A program made the position numbers and the translations under genes. Below the pieces are notes generated by a model, which searched no databases, was not told the DNA's origin, and saw only the letters and a list, made by a program, of their open reading frames with translations. From an uncultured Bacteroidales bacterium (GTDB lineage Bacteria > Bacteroidota > Bacteroidia > Bacteroidales > UBA932), in assembly GCA_944326355.1 (NCBI GenBank), contig CALVDO010000012.1, forward strand, positions 1 through 64,000: DNA of 64,000 nt, given 5' to 3'. Shown piece after piece: positions 9,218-19,444 of this stretch. Within the stretch, counting starts at the first letter, position 1; each line of letters starts with the position of its first letter.

Positions 9218-9248
9218 TTGCATTGCTCTCGGCTTCTGCGTATATTTG
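9218..9248 (+). promoter_or_regulatory. hydE promoter, core shared with the ECF-sigma promoter
   Basis: A -33 TTG (9218-9220), 20-bp spacer and -7 TATATTTG (9241-9248) form a full Bacteroidota promoter. The stretch from TTGCATTGC through CTCGGCTTCTGCG to TATATTTG is the same, apart from one base, as in the two promoter copies at 38392-38538. This indicates a repeated promoter-bearing element in this genome. Confidence 0.75.
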
Positions 9249-9281
9249 GGCTAAGAGAAAAGCCTGCAGAGGCCGACTCGG

Positions 9282-10385
9282 GTGAAAATCAGGATTGTGA
9301 AGGGACTTGTAAGGAAACTCAGCGAAAAGAGGAGCCTGGAGGCCGGGGAATACCGGTCTCTGCTCGTATGTGACGACGATGAAGTCATCGGAGAACTTCA
9401 TGAGGCGGCCAGAGCGGTCGCCAGGGAAAGATTCGGCGACAGCATCTGGATAAGAGGGCTGCTGGAGTTCACCAACATCTGCTGCAACGACTGTCTCTAC
9501 TGCGGCATCAGACGGAGCAACAGGAAGATAGCGAGATACACCCTCTCGAAGGATGAGGTGCTGGAGTGCTGCGCAAGAGGTTACGGGGCAGGCTTCAGGA
9601 CATTCGTACTGCAGGGCGGAGAGCTACCGGACCAGTCTGACAGGCTGATAGAGGACATCTGCGCCTCAATCAGGAAGAGCTTTCCGGACTGCGCCGTCAC
9701 ACTTTCTCTCGGAGAAAGGCAGGACGAGAGCTACGAGCGGTTTTTCCGGGCGGGCGCGACGAGATACCTGCTCAGGCACGAGACGCGGAATCCGGACCAT
9801 TATGCCATGCTTCACCCTCCCGAAATGTCTCTCGAACACCGGCTTCACTGCCTCGACAGGCTGAAAGAAATCGGATACCAGACAGGCACCGGATTCATGG
9901 TGGGAAGTCCGTTCCAGACCTACGACAACATCGTGGAGGACATTCTCTTCATAGGCGGCTTCAGGCCGGAAATGATCGGGATAGGGCCATTCATCCCGCA
10001 CAGGAATACTCCGCTCGGGAAATATCGGGCGGGGCTCGTCGACCATGTTCCCGCCAATGTCGTCAGCCTGACTCTAAAGCTCATATCCATATTCAGACTC
10101 ATGCTTCCTGACTCGCTCATACCTGCCACGACGGCTCTTGCGACGCTTGCTCCCGGAGGCCCGGATCAGCCCGGAGGGAGAGAGATGGGAATACTCGCCG
10201 GGGCCAATGTCGTGATGCCCAACATCTCGCCGCCGGGAGTGCGGGAAAGCTACTCTCTGTACGACGGCAAGGCGGCGTCCGGAGCCGAATCCGGCGAAGG
10301 GCTGGAGATTCTGGAGGAGAGGCTTTCGCGCATCGGCTACCGGATTTCCACGGACAGGGGCGACTGGAGCCCAAGAGAAAATTAA
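9282..10385 (+). CDS. hydE: [FeFe] hydrogenase H-cluster radical SAM maturase HydE
   Basis: A 367-aa radical SAM enzyme. The CX3CX2C cluster motif is C67, C71, C74 within NICCNDCLYCGIRRSN, in the HydE context of EFTNICC before it and the RRSN that follows. Later HydE-like segments include LSLGERQDESY, YLLRHETRN, HRLHCLDRLKEIGYQTGTGF and IGIGPFIPHRNTPL. HydE acts in the cytosol in assembly of the dithiomethylamine-bridged di-iron subcluster of [FeFe] hydrogenase. The start codon is GTG; no ATG lies between the promoter and the conserved N-terminus. hydG follows 16 bp downstream and hydF after it, making a maturation operon. Confidence 0.95.
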   Translation: MKIRIVKGLVRKLSEKRSLEAGEYRSLLVCDDDEVIGELHEAARAVARERFGDSIWIRGLLEFTNICCNDCLYCGIRRSNRKIARYTLSKDEVLECCARGYGAGFRTFVLQGGELPDQSDRLIEDICASIRKSFPDCAVTLSLGERQDESYERFFRAGATRYLLRHETRNPDHYAMLHPPEMSLEHRLHCLDRLKEIGYQTGTGFMVGSPFQTYDNIVEDILFIGGFRPEMIGIGPFIPHRNTPLGKYRAGLVDHVPANVVSLTLKLISIFRLMLPDSLIPATTALATLAPGGPDQPGGREMGILAGANVVMPNISPPGVRESYSLYDGKAASGAESGEGLEILEERLSRIGYRISTDRGDWSPREN

Positions 10386-10401
10386 AACACTGAACTAAGA
10401 A

Positions 10402-11823
10402 ATGATGAACCACTATGACAAGGCTTCAGGACAGGCGGACGAATTCATCTGTCATGAAGAGATAATCGACACAATCGGATATGCCCGCGAACATGCGGAC
10501 GACAGGGCGCTGGCCGAGGAGATCATAAGCAAGGCGGCGCTCGGCAAGGGTCTCACCCACAGGGAGGCGGCAGTACTTGCGGAATGCAGGGACGCCGGGC
10601 TCACTGAAAAGATATTCAGCCTCGCGAGGGAACTGAAAAAGAGGATATACGGCAACCGGATAGTGATGTTCGCCCCGCTGTACCTCTCGGACTGGTGCGT
10701 CAACGGCTGCGTCTACTGCCCGTACCATGCCGCCAACAGGCACATCCCGAGGAAAAGGCTCTCCATGGAGGAGATCCGCAGGGAAGTCATCGCGCTGCAG
10801 GACATGGGGCACAAGCGGCTGGCGATTGAGTCCGGCGAAGACCCGAAGCACAGCCCCATCAGCTATATACTCGAGGCAATCGACACCATATACGGCACGC
10901 ATCACCGCAACGGCTCTATCCGCAGGGTCAACGTCAACATCGCCGCCACGACCGTCGACAACTACCGTCTGCTGAAGGAGGCGGGAATAGGGACATATAT
11001 TCTTTTTCAGGAGACATATAACAGGCACGACTACGAGCGGCTGCACCCGAGCGGGCCCAAGAGCGACTATGCCTGGCACACCGAGGCGATGGACAGGGCG
11101 ATGCAGGGCGGGATAGACGACGTCGGGCTCGGGGTGCTCTTCGGGCTCGAATCCTGGAGATACGACCTTGTCGGTCTGCTGATGCACGCTGAACATCTCG
11201 AGGCGAAATTCGGAGTCGGGCCGCACACCATAAGCGTGCCGAGAATATGCCCGGCAGACGACATCGATGCCGGAGCCTTTCCTGACGCGGTGCCTGACGA
11301 CGTGTTCTGCAGGATTGTCGCCATAATACGGCTTGCGGTGCCGTATACGGGCATGATCATATCCACGAGAGAGTCGGAGAGAGTAAGGGCGAAGGTGCTC
11401 GAGCTGGGCATATCGCAGATAAGCGGGGGCTCGAGGACGAGCGTGGGAGGCTATGCGGAGGACCTGACCGACAAGACCGCGCAGTTTGACATCAGCGACA
11501 GGCGCACCCTCGATCAGGTGGTGAGCTGGCTGATAGACATGGGGCACATTCCGAGCTTCTGCACGGCCTGCTACAGGGAAGGGCGCACGGGAGACCGGTT
11601 CATGGCTCTGGCCAAGAGAGGAAAAATCGCGGACTGCTGCCAGCCGAATGCGCTGATGACTCTCATGGAGTATCTTCAGGACTACGCTTCCGCTCCGACG
11701 AGGGAAAAGGGCATGGAGCTGATAGCGAGGGAGCTCCGCAACATCGGGAGCGACAGAGTCCGTGAGCTTACGGGCGAACGGCTCGCCGAAATCCGTGAAG
11801 GAAAACGCGACTTCCGCTTCTAA
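10402..11823 (+). CDS. hydG: [FeFe] hydrogenase H-cluster radical SAM maturase HydG
   Basis: A 473-aa tyrosine-cleaving radical SAM lyase that makes the CO and CN ligands of the H-cluster. The SAM cluster motif is C99-x3-C103-x2-C106 (WCVNGCVYCPY). The C-terminal auxiliary-cluster motif is present as CTACYREGRTGDRF followed 22 residues after the second Cys by the last Cys of DCC, giving CX2CX22C as in the family. It follows hydE by 16 bp and precedes hydF. The spacer to hydF carries an 18-bp tandem duplication. No sign of damage. Confidence 0.95.
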   Translation: MMNHYDKASGQADEFICHEEIIDTIGYAREHADDRALAEEIISKAALGKGLTHREAAVLAECRDAGLTEKIFSLARELKKRIYGNRIVMFAPLYLSDWCVNGCVYCPYHAANRHIPRKRLSMEEIRREVIALQDMGHKRLAIESGEDPKHSPISYILEAIDTIYGTHHRNGSIRRVNVNIAATTVDNYRLLKEAGIGTYILFQETYNRHDYERLHPSGPKSDYAWHTEAMDRAMQGGIDDVGLGVLFGLESWRYDLVGLLMHAEHLEAKFGVGPHTISVPRICPADDIDAGAFPDAVPDDVFCRIVAIIRLAVPYTGMIISTRESERVRAKVLELGISQISGGSRTSVGGYAEDLTDKTAQFDISDRRTLDQVVSWLIDMGHIPSFCTACYREGRTGDRFMALAKRGKIADCCQPNALMTLMEYLQDYASAPTREKGMELIARELRNIGSDRVRELTGERLAEIREGKRDFRF

Positions 11824-11839
11824 TATCCCACAAGCGACT

Positions 11840-11875
11840 GAGACTGGCACTGAGACTGAGAGTGGCACTGAGACT
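11840..11875. repeat. 18-bp tandem duplication in the hydG-hydF spacer
   Basis: Two 18-bp units at 11840-11857 and 11858-11875 differ at one base and contain TGGCACTGAGACT. It lies in the non-coding spacer if hydF starts at 11888. Read through in frame it would encode a Thr/Glu-rich string, so the upstream ATG at 11762 is unlikely to be the real start. Confidence 0.8.
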
Positions 11876-11887
11876 AATATAAACAAA

Positions 11888-13216
11888 ATGAACATCATGG
11901 CCAATACGCCTTCTTCTGAAAGACTCCATATCGCCGTCATCGGCAAGCGCAACAGCGGGAAGTCGAGCCTCGTCAACATGCTCACGGGACAGGAGACTTC
12001 GCTCGTCTCGGAGACTCCGGGCACGACGACCGACCCTGTCACAAAGGCGATGGAAATGCCGGGGACAGGCGCCTGCCTTCTGATAGATACCGCCGGATTC
12101 GACGATGAGGGCGTCCTCGGGACGATGAGGGTGGAAAAGACGAGGAAGACTCTGGAAAAAGCCGATCTGGCGATAATGATCTTCAGGGACTGCGACGATC
12201 AGGAGGCGGAATGGCTCGGATTTCTGAAAGACAGGGGCACTCCCGTCATACCTGTGCTGAACCACGGCGCATCCGGCGCGGCCGCTACGGCTTGCAGCAT
12301 GTCGGGGCTTGCCGACAACGTGACAGGGACGTCATACACAGGAGCCGCAGATTCGGCTGCCGGAGCGGCGGCGGAAACTGATGCCGGAACGACTGCGGCG
12401 GAAACTGATGCCGGAACGGCGGCGGAATGGATAAGGTCGGCCGCCGGGGAAGCTCCTGTCCGCATCAACGCCGGGAGCGGCGAGGGCAGGAAACGGCTGA
12501 TCGAGGCAATAAGGGCAAAGGCTGCAGGCCTGTCTCCGGAGATGGAGATCACCGGAAATCTCGCACACGAGGGAGACTGCGTGGTTCTGGTCATGCCTCA
12601 GGACAGTCAGGCGCCCAAAGGCAGGCTGATACTCCCCCAGGTGCAGACCATCAGGGAGCTTCTGGACAAGGGATGTCAGACGGTCTGCTGCACCCCGGCG
12701 ACCCTCGGGGCGGCATTGGAGAGGCTGAAGAAGGCTCCTGACCTGATAATCACTGATTCACAGGCGTTCGACCAGGTGTGGAAGATGAGGCCGCATGGAT
12801 GCCGCGTCACTTCTTTTTCAATACTTTTCGCCGGATACAAGGGCGATATGAAGGCCTTTCTCCAAGGTGCGGAAGCCCTCGGCAGGCTCACGGAGAAGTC
12901 GAGAGTGCTGATCGCCGAGGCGTGCACCCACGCTCCTGCCGGAGAAGACATCGGCAGGGTAAAGATACCGGGGATGCTCAGACGGAGATTCGGTGAAGGG
13001 ATCGGAATAGACATCGTGTCGGGCCCAGACTTTCCGTCCGACCTGTCAGGCTACGACCTCGTCATCCACTGCGGGGCCTGCATGTTCAACAGGGCGCATG
13101 TCCTGAGCCGTATAGCCGCAGCGGCACGACAGGGCGTTCCTATCACCAACTATGGAATGACAATAGCCTGGGCCGGGGGCATCCTCGACAAGGTCGCCAT
13201 CCCGGCCCGGCAATAA
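11888..13216 (+). CDS. hydF: [FeFe] hydrogenase H-cluster maturation GTPase HydF
   Basis: A 442-aa GTPase and scaffold that receives the di-iron precursor and loads HydA. The G1 loop GKRNSGKSS is near residue 20 and the switch region TPGTTTDPV follows. The C-terminus has the HydF cluster ligands EACTHAPAGEDIGR and, about 45 residues on, HCGACM (CxH...HCxxC). The start at 11888 (alternative 11897) sits just before the GTPase fold; an open frame extends upstream into hydG but is not supported. Between the GTPase and the dimerisation parts is an Ala/Thr/Asp-rich insert of about 50 residues built partly from a 27-bp tandem repeat (12368-12421), longer than usual for HydF. It is convergent with hydC, 36 bp away. 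Confidence 0.94.
   Translation: MNIMANTPSSERLHIAVIGKRNSGKSSLVNMLTGQETSLVSETPGTTTDPVTKAMEMPGTGACLLIDTAGFDDEGVLGTMRVEKTRKTLEKADLAIMIFRDCDDQEAEWLGFLKDRGTPVIPVLNHGASGAAATACSMSGLADNVTGTSYTGAADSAAGAAAETDAGTTAAETDAGTAAEWIRSAAGEAPVRINAGSGEGRKRLIEAIRAKAAGLSPEMEITGNLAHEGDCVVLVMPQDSQAPKGRLILPQVQTIRELLDKGCQTVCCTPATLGAALERLKKAPDLIITDSQAFDQVWKMRPHGCRVTSFSILFAGYKGDMKAFLQGAEALGRLTEKSRVLIAEACTHAPAGEDIGRVKIPGMLRRRFGEGIGIDIVSGPDFPSDLSGYDLVIHCGACMFNRAHVLSRIAAAARQGVPITNYGMTIAWAGGILDKVAIPARQ
12368..12421 (+). repeat. 27-bp in-frame tandem repeat within hydF
   Basis: Units at 12368-12394 and 12395-12421 encode AAETDAGTT and AAETDAGTA. The period is a multiple of three, so the frame is kept. It forms a flexible, low-complexity linker in HydF. 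Confidence 0.85.
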
Positions 13217-13222
13217 TGCTGC

Positions 13223-13250
13223 ACCAGCGGCTATAAACCAGCTGCTATAA
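13223..13250. repeat. 14-bp tandem duplication between hydF and hydC
   Basis: ACCAGCGGCTATAA (13223-13236) is followed by ACCAGCTGCTATAA (13237-13250). It fills most of the 36-bp convergent spacer. No terminator hairpin was recognised here. Confidence 0.75.
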
Positions 13251-13252
13251 AG

Positions 13253-13729
13253 CTACTCAAGTTCGTCAAGAATGCGCTTGACGTCGACCGGCTGAAGACG
13301 GCCGTAGACCTTCTCGCCTATCATCACCACAGGAGCAAGGCCGCAGGCGCCGACGCAGCGCAGGCAGTCGAGCGAGAATTTCCCGTCAGGGGTGGTCTCA
13401 CCCACATCTATTCCGAGAACCCTCTTGAACTCCTCCAGCAGCTTCTCCGAGCCGCGCACATAGCAGGCCGTGCCCATGCACACCGAAATCGGATACCGGC
13501 CCTTGGCCGTCATCGTGAAGAAGGCATAGAAAGTGACCACTCCGTACACCTTCGATACGGGGATGTTGAGGCGTCTGGCAATCATCCTCTGCATCTCCTC
13601 CGGAAGATAGCCCATGAGATGCTGAGCCTCGTGAAGAATGTTTATCAGTTCGCCCGGATCATCGCCGTGACTGCTGCAGATGGCGTCCACTTTCTCCGCC
13701 ACGTCGCAAGGTAATTTCATATCTGGCAT
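13253..13729 (-). CDS. hydC: HydC: NuoE-like 2Fe-2S subunit of the NAD-linked [FeFe] hydrogenase
   Basis: A 158-aa thioredoxin-like 2Fe-2S protein of the NuoE/HydC family. Cluster ligands appear as CMGTACYVRGS and CLRCVGACGLAPV, giving the C-x4-C and C-x3-C pattern. The N-terminal helical part (LINILHEAQHLMGYLPEEMQ, then VYGVVTFYAFF) is typical. It is the last gene of the minus-strand operon hydB-hydA-hydC, 9 bp after hydA. In trimeric bifurcating hydrogenases this subunit helps carry electrons around the flavin of HydB. Symbol by family and context. Confidence 0.92.
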   Translation of the reverse strand: MPDMKLPCDVAEKVDAICSSHGDDPGELINILHEAQHLMGYLPEEMQRMIARRLNIPVSKVYGVVTFYAFFTMTAKGRYPISVCMGTACYVRGSEKLLEEFKRVLGIDVGETTPDGKFSLDCLRCVGACGLAPVVMIGEKVYGRLQPVDVKRILDELE

Positions 13730-13738
13730 AACTTTTTA

Positions 13739-15502
13739 TTACATGGAGCGGTTGAAATAATGCGTATGAAGCAGGTGCTCGGCCTTCTCGCTCAGAGGCT
13801 TGCCGAGATACTCCTGATACAGTGTCCTGATGAATGGATTTTCATGCGACTTGCGTATGGTCTTTCCGGCGTCCTCGCGGTAGAGAGCGCTGGCCCTGGC
13901 GTAGAGCACCGATGAATCTCCGTGGTGGAGCGGCTGGCCTCCTCCTCCGATGCAGCCTCCTGGACAGGCCATTATCTCAATCGCGTGATACTCATTGCGT
14001 CCGTGGCGGATGTCCTCGAGCAGATGTCTCGCATTGCCGAGGCCGTGGGCGATCCCCACCTTGAGCTCGAAGCCGTCGAGATCCACAGTGGCACGCCGAA
14101 CTCCGGCCATCCCCCTGACGGACTGGAAGTTGACGCTCTTGAGCGTCTTGCCGGTATAGAGCTCGTAGACGGTCCTCAGCGCGGCCTCCATCACTCCTCC
14201 GGTCGCTCCGAAGATCACTCCCGCTCCGGTTGAAGCTCCGAGCGGCTGGTCGAAGTCCATATCCGGCAGAAGGGTGAAGCTGATGTTCGCCCTCTTGATG
14301 AGACGGGCAAGCTCCCTCGTGGAGATCGAATAGTCCACATCCGGGCTTCCCCCCGGCTTGAACTCTTCTCTGTCACACTCATATTTCTTTGCCAGACAAG
14401 GCATTATAGACACCACAACGAGCCTTTCGCGAGGAATGCCCATCTTCTCCGCCCACCATGTCTTGGCTATCGAGCCGAACATCTGCTGAGGAGAGCGGGC
14501 AGTCGAAGGGATGTCGAGCAGGTCCGGGAACTGATGCTCAAAGAAATTGACCCATGCAGGACAGCAGGACGTGAGGATAGGGAGGCGCACCGACTTGTCG
14601 CCGTCGAGGTACGCAGTGAGGCGCGAGAGCATCTCCGCCCCTTCCTCCATGATGGTGAGATCCGCAGCAAAGTCCGTGTCGAACACATAGTCGAAGCCGA
14701 GTTCGCGGAGAGCGGCCACCATCTTTCCTGTGACGAGAGAGCCCGGATTCATCCCGAACTCCTCCCCTATCGCGGCTCTTACGGCCGGAGCGGTCTGCAC
14801 GATGACTATCTTGTCCGGGTCGGCGAGGTCCTCGACGAGCCTGTTGGTATGGTCTCTTTCCGTGAGTGCTCCCACAGGGCACACGGCCACACACTGTCCG
14901 CAGTAGGTGCATTCGCTCTCGGTCATCATCTTGTCGAACGCAGGGGCGATAGTGGTGTTGAAGCCCCGGCGGATCGCACCGAGAGCGCCTACGGTCTGGA
15001 CTTCATTGCAGACCGTCTCGCACCTGCGGCAGAATATGCACTTGTCCATGTTGCGGACGATGGACGCCGTGATCTCCCTCTTGCGCGGGGACAGCTCTCC
15101 TCCGTTGAAAGGCATCTCCCTGATGTTGAAGCGCAGGGCGAGATTCTGAAGGTCGCAGTTTCCGGCCTTCGGGCAGGTGAGGCATTCGTTCGGATGGTCC
15201 GAAAGGATGAGCTCGGCCACCACCTTTCTCGCGTTCATGACCCTGAGGGTGCTCGTTCGCACGACCATTCCCTCCGCACATCTTGTCGCGCAGGCCGGGG
15301 CGAGATTTCTCCTTCCCTCAACCTCCACCACGCAGATGCGGCAGGATGCCGGCGTGTTCTTTATGCAGGTCCCCTTCAGGTCTATATGGCAGAGAGTAGG
15401 AATGTCTATGCCTATCTTCTGGGCCGCCTCCAATATCGTCGTGCCTTCCGGCACAGTGACGAAATGATTGTCTATCTGTAATGTTATCTGTCTGTCTTCC
15501 AT
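13739..15502 (-). CDS. hydA: NAD-linked [FeFe] hydrogenase catalytic subunit HydA
   Basis: A 587-aa group A [FeFe] hydrogenase. From the N-terminus it has a 2Fe-2S plant-ferredoxin-like domain (CHIDLKGTC, CRICVVEV), the His/Cys-ligated cluster (CLTCPKAGNCDLQ), two 4Fe-4S motifs (CIFCRRCETVC, CTYCGQCVAVCP), then the H-cluster domain. The catalytic signatures are intact: TSCCPAW, MPCLAKKYE and MACPGGCIGGGGQP. The Cys preceding PAW is the proton-transfer residue. I set the start at the Met of MEDRQITLQ; an ATG further upstream at 15535 would run through the repeated spacer. It lies between hydB and hydC, matching electron-bifurcating HydABC; bifurcation itself is inferred. Confidence 0.95.
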   Translation of the reverse strand: MEDRQITLQIDNHFVTVPEGTTILEAAQKIGIDIPTLCHIDLKGTCIKNTPASCRICVVEVEGRRNLAPACATRCAEGMVVRTSTLRVMNARKVVAELILSDHPNECLTCPKAGNCDLQNLALRFNIREMPFNGGELSPRKREITASIVRNMDKCIFCRRCETVCNEVQTVGALGAIRRGFNTTIAPAFDKMMTESECTYCGQCVAVCPVGALTERDHTNRLVEDLADPDKIVIVQTAPAVRAAIGEEFGMNPGSLVTGKMVAALRELGFDYVFDTDFAADLTIMEEGAEMLSRLTAYLDGDKSVRLPILTSCCPAWVNFFEHQFPDLLDIPSTARSPQQMFGSIAKTWWAEKMGIPRERLVVVSIMPCLAKKYECDREEFKPGGSPDVDYSISTRELARLIKRANISFTLLPDMDFDQPLGASTGAGVIFGATGGVMEAALRTVYELYTGKTLKSVNFQSVRGMAGVRRATVDLDGFELKVGIAHGLGNARHLLEDIRHGRNEYHAIEIMACPGGCIGGGGQPLHHGDSSVLYARASALYREDAGKTIRKSHENPFIRTLYQEYLGKPLSEKAEHLLHTHYFNRSM

Positions 15503-15504
15503 AG

Positions 15505-15562
15505 TGATCAATATTCCATAATGATCAGATGTCACATTGTGATCAATGTCCCGTTGTGATCA
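15505..15562. repeat. Four regularly spaced TGATCA palindromes between hydB and hydA
   Basis: TGATCA occurs at 15505, 15522, 15540 and 15557, spacings 17, 18 and 17 bp, covering the whole spacer and ending on the hydB stop codon. The flanking bases are partly repeated as well (GTGATCAAT three times). It may be an imperfect slippage repeat or a regularly spaced binding site. Confidence 0.8.
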
Positions 15563-17467
15563 ATATACTGAGATGGCCTTGAACCGGCAGCGTGCCATGC
15601 ACATTCCGCACTTGATGCACTTGTCCGGTATGATTACGTGAGGCTTGCGCACGTCGCCGATGATGGCGTCCGCCGGGCAGTTCTTCGCGCAGAGATGGCA
15701 TCCTATGCACAGAGTCGAATTGATCGAATAGGTGAGCAGGGCCTTGCACTGCTTCGCCCGGCACTTGTGGTCTCTGACGTGCTCCACATACTCGTCGCGA
15801 AAATGGTTCAGAGTGGAGAGCACCGGATTCGGGGAAGTCTGTCCGAGGCCGCACAGCGCCGTGTCCTTGATCACGTTGCCGAGCACAGAGAGCGTCTTCA
15901 GGTCCTCTTCCGTGCCGCGTCCCTCGGTGATCTTGTTGAGAGTCTCGAGAAGTCTCTTGTTGCCTATCCTGCACGGGGTACACTTGCCGCACGACTCCTC
16001 GACGGTGAAGTCCAGGTAGAACCTCGCCACCGACACCATGCAGTCGTCCTCATCCATGACTATCATTCCGCCCGAGCCCATCATCGAGCCTTCCGCGAGA
16101 AGATTGTCGAAGTCTATCGGGATGTCCAGATGCTTCTCGGTCAGGCAGCCTCCCGAAGGGCCTCCGGTCTGGACGGCCTTGAACTTTCTGCCGCCCTTGA
16201 TGCCGCCGCCGATGTCGTAGATGACCTCCCTGAGGGTCGTCCCCATCGGCACCTCTATCAGACCGACGTTGTTGATCTTTCCTGCGAGGGCAAACACCTT
16301 GGTGCCCTTCGATTTTGCCGTGCCGATGGAAGAGAACCACTCCGCACCCCTCGTAAGGATGACCGGAATGTTGGCGAAAGTCTCCACATTATTGACATTG
16401 GTAGGCTTTCCGAGGTAGCCGGACTCCGCAGGGAACGGCGGCTTCATAGTAGGCTCGCCCCTCTTTCCCTCCATCGAATGTATCAGAGCCGTCTCCTCTC
16501 CGCAGACGAAGGCGCCGGCGCCGTATCTTATCTCAATGTCAAAGCTGAAGCCGCTTCCGAGGATGTTCTCTCCGAGCAGGCCGTACTCGCGTGCCTGGGC
16601 GATGGCGGTCTTGAGCCTGTGGATGGCGAGCGGATACTCCGCGCGGATGTAGACAAGGCCCTTGCCCGAGCCTATCGAATAGCCGCAGATGGCCATCGCC
16701 TCCACTATCGAATGCGGGTCGCCCTCCATTATGGAGCGGTCCATGAACGCTCCAGGGTCGCCCTCATCAGCGTTGCAGACCACGAATTTGGTGTCTGACA
16801 GGCTCTTTCTCGCGAAGCTCCACTTGAGTCCGGTCGGGAACCCTCCGCCTCCGCGTCCTCGCAGCCCCGACTTCTTGACCTCTTCAATGACCTCTTCCGG
16901 CGTCTTTTCCAGAAGGCTCACCGCCAGGGCGAAATATCCGTCGCGGGCGATGTACTCCTCAATGTTTTCAGGATCGATGAAGCCGCAGTTGCGCAGCGCG
17001 ACCCTCATCTGCTTGCGATAGAAGTCGATATGCTTTGAGTCGCTGACGCTCTGACCCGTCTTCGGATCCACATAGAGAAGCCGCTCCACCCGTCTTCCTC
17101 CGATGATGTGTGAAGTGACTATCTCGTCTGCGTCCTCCGGAGTCACCTGAGTGTAGAAGGTGTTGTCGGGTATCACTTTGACCACCGGCCCCTTCTCGCA
17201 GAAGCCGAAGCATCCCGTGGTGACCACATCCACCTTGTCCGCTATCCCCCTGTTCTCAAGGGTTTCACGGATCCGTTCCGCGATGAGATGGCTGGATGAG
17301 GCCTTGCACCCCGTTCCGCCGCATATCAAAACCTGCATTCGGGCGGTCCCCGACTCGAGACCGCAGCTGTCGCCGCCGGTTGACCTGTCGCTCTGCTCTC
17401 TCAGAAAGAGCTTCCTCGCGGCCTGCATCCTGACGGTCTTCAGATCCTCGATTGTCGATAGTTTCAT
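15560..17467 (-). CDS. hydB: HydB: NuoF-like NADH-binding flavoprotein subunit of the hydrogenase
   Basis: A 635-aa fusion. The N-terminal ~120 residues are a 2Fe-2S thioredoxin-like domain (ICGGTGCKASS, TTGCFGFCEKGP). The NuoF core follows with the FMN/NADH-binding glycine-rich GRGGGGFPTGLKW, the VCNADEGDPGAFMDR segment, GEETALIHSMEGKRGEP, and the N3-type cluster ESCGKCTPCRIG. The C-terminus has two more 4Fe-4S motifs, CIGCHLCAKNCP and CIKCGMCMARC. This is the layout of HydB in NAD-linked trimeric hydrogenases. It is the first gene of the operon, behind a strong promoter at 17492-17521. Confidence 0.94.
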   Translation of the reverse strand: MKLSTIEDLKTVRMQAARKLFLREQSDRSTGGDSCGLESGTARMQVLICGGTGCKASSSHLIAERIRETLENRGIADKVDVVTTGCFGFCEKGPVVKVIPDNTFYTQVTPEDADEIVTSHIIGGRRVERLLYVDPKTGQSVSDSKHIDFYRKQMRVALRNCGFIDPENIEEYIARDGYFALAVSLLEKTPEEVIEEVKKSGLRGRGGGGFPTGLKWSFARKSLSDTKFVVCNADEGDPGAFMDRSIMEGDPHSIVEAMAICGYSIGSGKGLVYIRAEYPLAIHRLKTAIAQAREYGLLGENILGSGFSFDIEIRYGAGAFVCGEETALIHSMEGKRGEPTMKPPFPAESGYLGKPTNVNNVETFANIPVILTRGAEWFSSIGTAKSKGTKVFALAGKINNVGLIEVPMGTTLREVIYDIGGGIKGGRKFKAVQTGGPSGGCLTEKHLDIPIDFDNLLAEGSMMGSGGMIVMDEDDCMVSVARFYLDFTVEESCGKCTPCRIGNKRLLETLNKITEGRGTEEDLKTLSVLGNVIKDTALCGLGQTSPNPVLSTLNHFRDEYVEHVRDHKCRAKQCKALLTYSINSTLCIGCHLCAKNCPADAIIGDVRKPHVIIPDKCIKCGMCMARCRFKAISVY

Positions 17468-17491
17468 TCTTAAATTGGATTAGACCGGAAA

Positions 17492-17521
17492 CAAAGATAT
17501 GAAAAGAAATCTAATTTGCAA
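17492..17521 (-). promoter_or_regulatory. hydBAC operon promoter
   Basis: On the minus strand TTG (17519-17521) and TATCTTTG (17492-17499) are separated by 19 bp, a full match to the Bacteroidota consensus, 25 bp from the hydB start. Confidence 0.75.
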
Positions 17522-17698
17522 CATTAAAATATTTAATTTAAACGAGAATTTTCATTCGTTTCTTTAATGACAATTTGTGCTCAGGGGCATATTTCTTTAA
17601 CAGACAGCAGGCGGACAGGACCACATTTCATATTAAGTGTCAGACAGGTCCCATGACGAGTTATGGCGGCCTGATGCTGAAAAATCAAACAAGTTTTC
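17522..17698. other. AT-rich divergent intergenic region, no gene seen
   Basis: This is part of the 336-bp region between hydB and the carboxylase operon. It is AT-rich near hydB and contains no convincing gene or structured RNA. Short open frames here lack coding character. Confidence 0.6.
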
Positions 17699-17706
17699 TA
17701 TATTTG
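17699..17706 (+). promoter_or_regulatory. -7 box of the acyl-CoA carboxylase operon
   Basis: TATATTTG matches TAnnTTTG. The -33 element is weak (a CTG at the expected distance). Transcription from here would give a leader of roughly 90 nt before the ATG at 17804, with a small CCCG/CGGG hairpin and no riboswitch class that I recognise. Confidence 0.55.
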
Positions 17707-17803
17707 CATGATTTTGGGGAGAGAACCGCGCCCGCAGCTTTACGGGACAAAGCCTCAACCCGGACGGAAAGAATCATCATTAACTTTACTTAAAATATTC
17801 ATT

Positions 17804-19366
<1,563 letters not shown>

Positions 19367-19444
19367 GCGCATGACGGCCGGGCGGGCAAGCCTCGTCCGG
19401 CCCTGTCTGACAGACACATGCCGAAACGATAAAAGCTGAAGCAA

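Noticed and set aside
10426..12042. A 538-aa open frame on the minus strand
   Set aside because: It runs antisense to hydG and hydF, whose motifs are complete. Such long antisense frames are expected in GC-rich genes, and the translation has no recognisable domain.
15505..15562. CRISPR array
   Set aside because: The repeated core is only about 9 bp with an 8-9 bp spacer, far below CRISPR dimensions, and no cas genes are near.
17707..17803. Riboswitch in the carboxylase operon leader
   Set aside because: Only a 4-bp hairpin is visible and no consensus motif of a known class.
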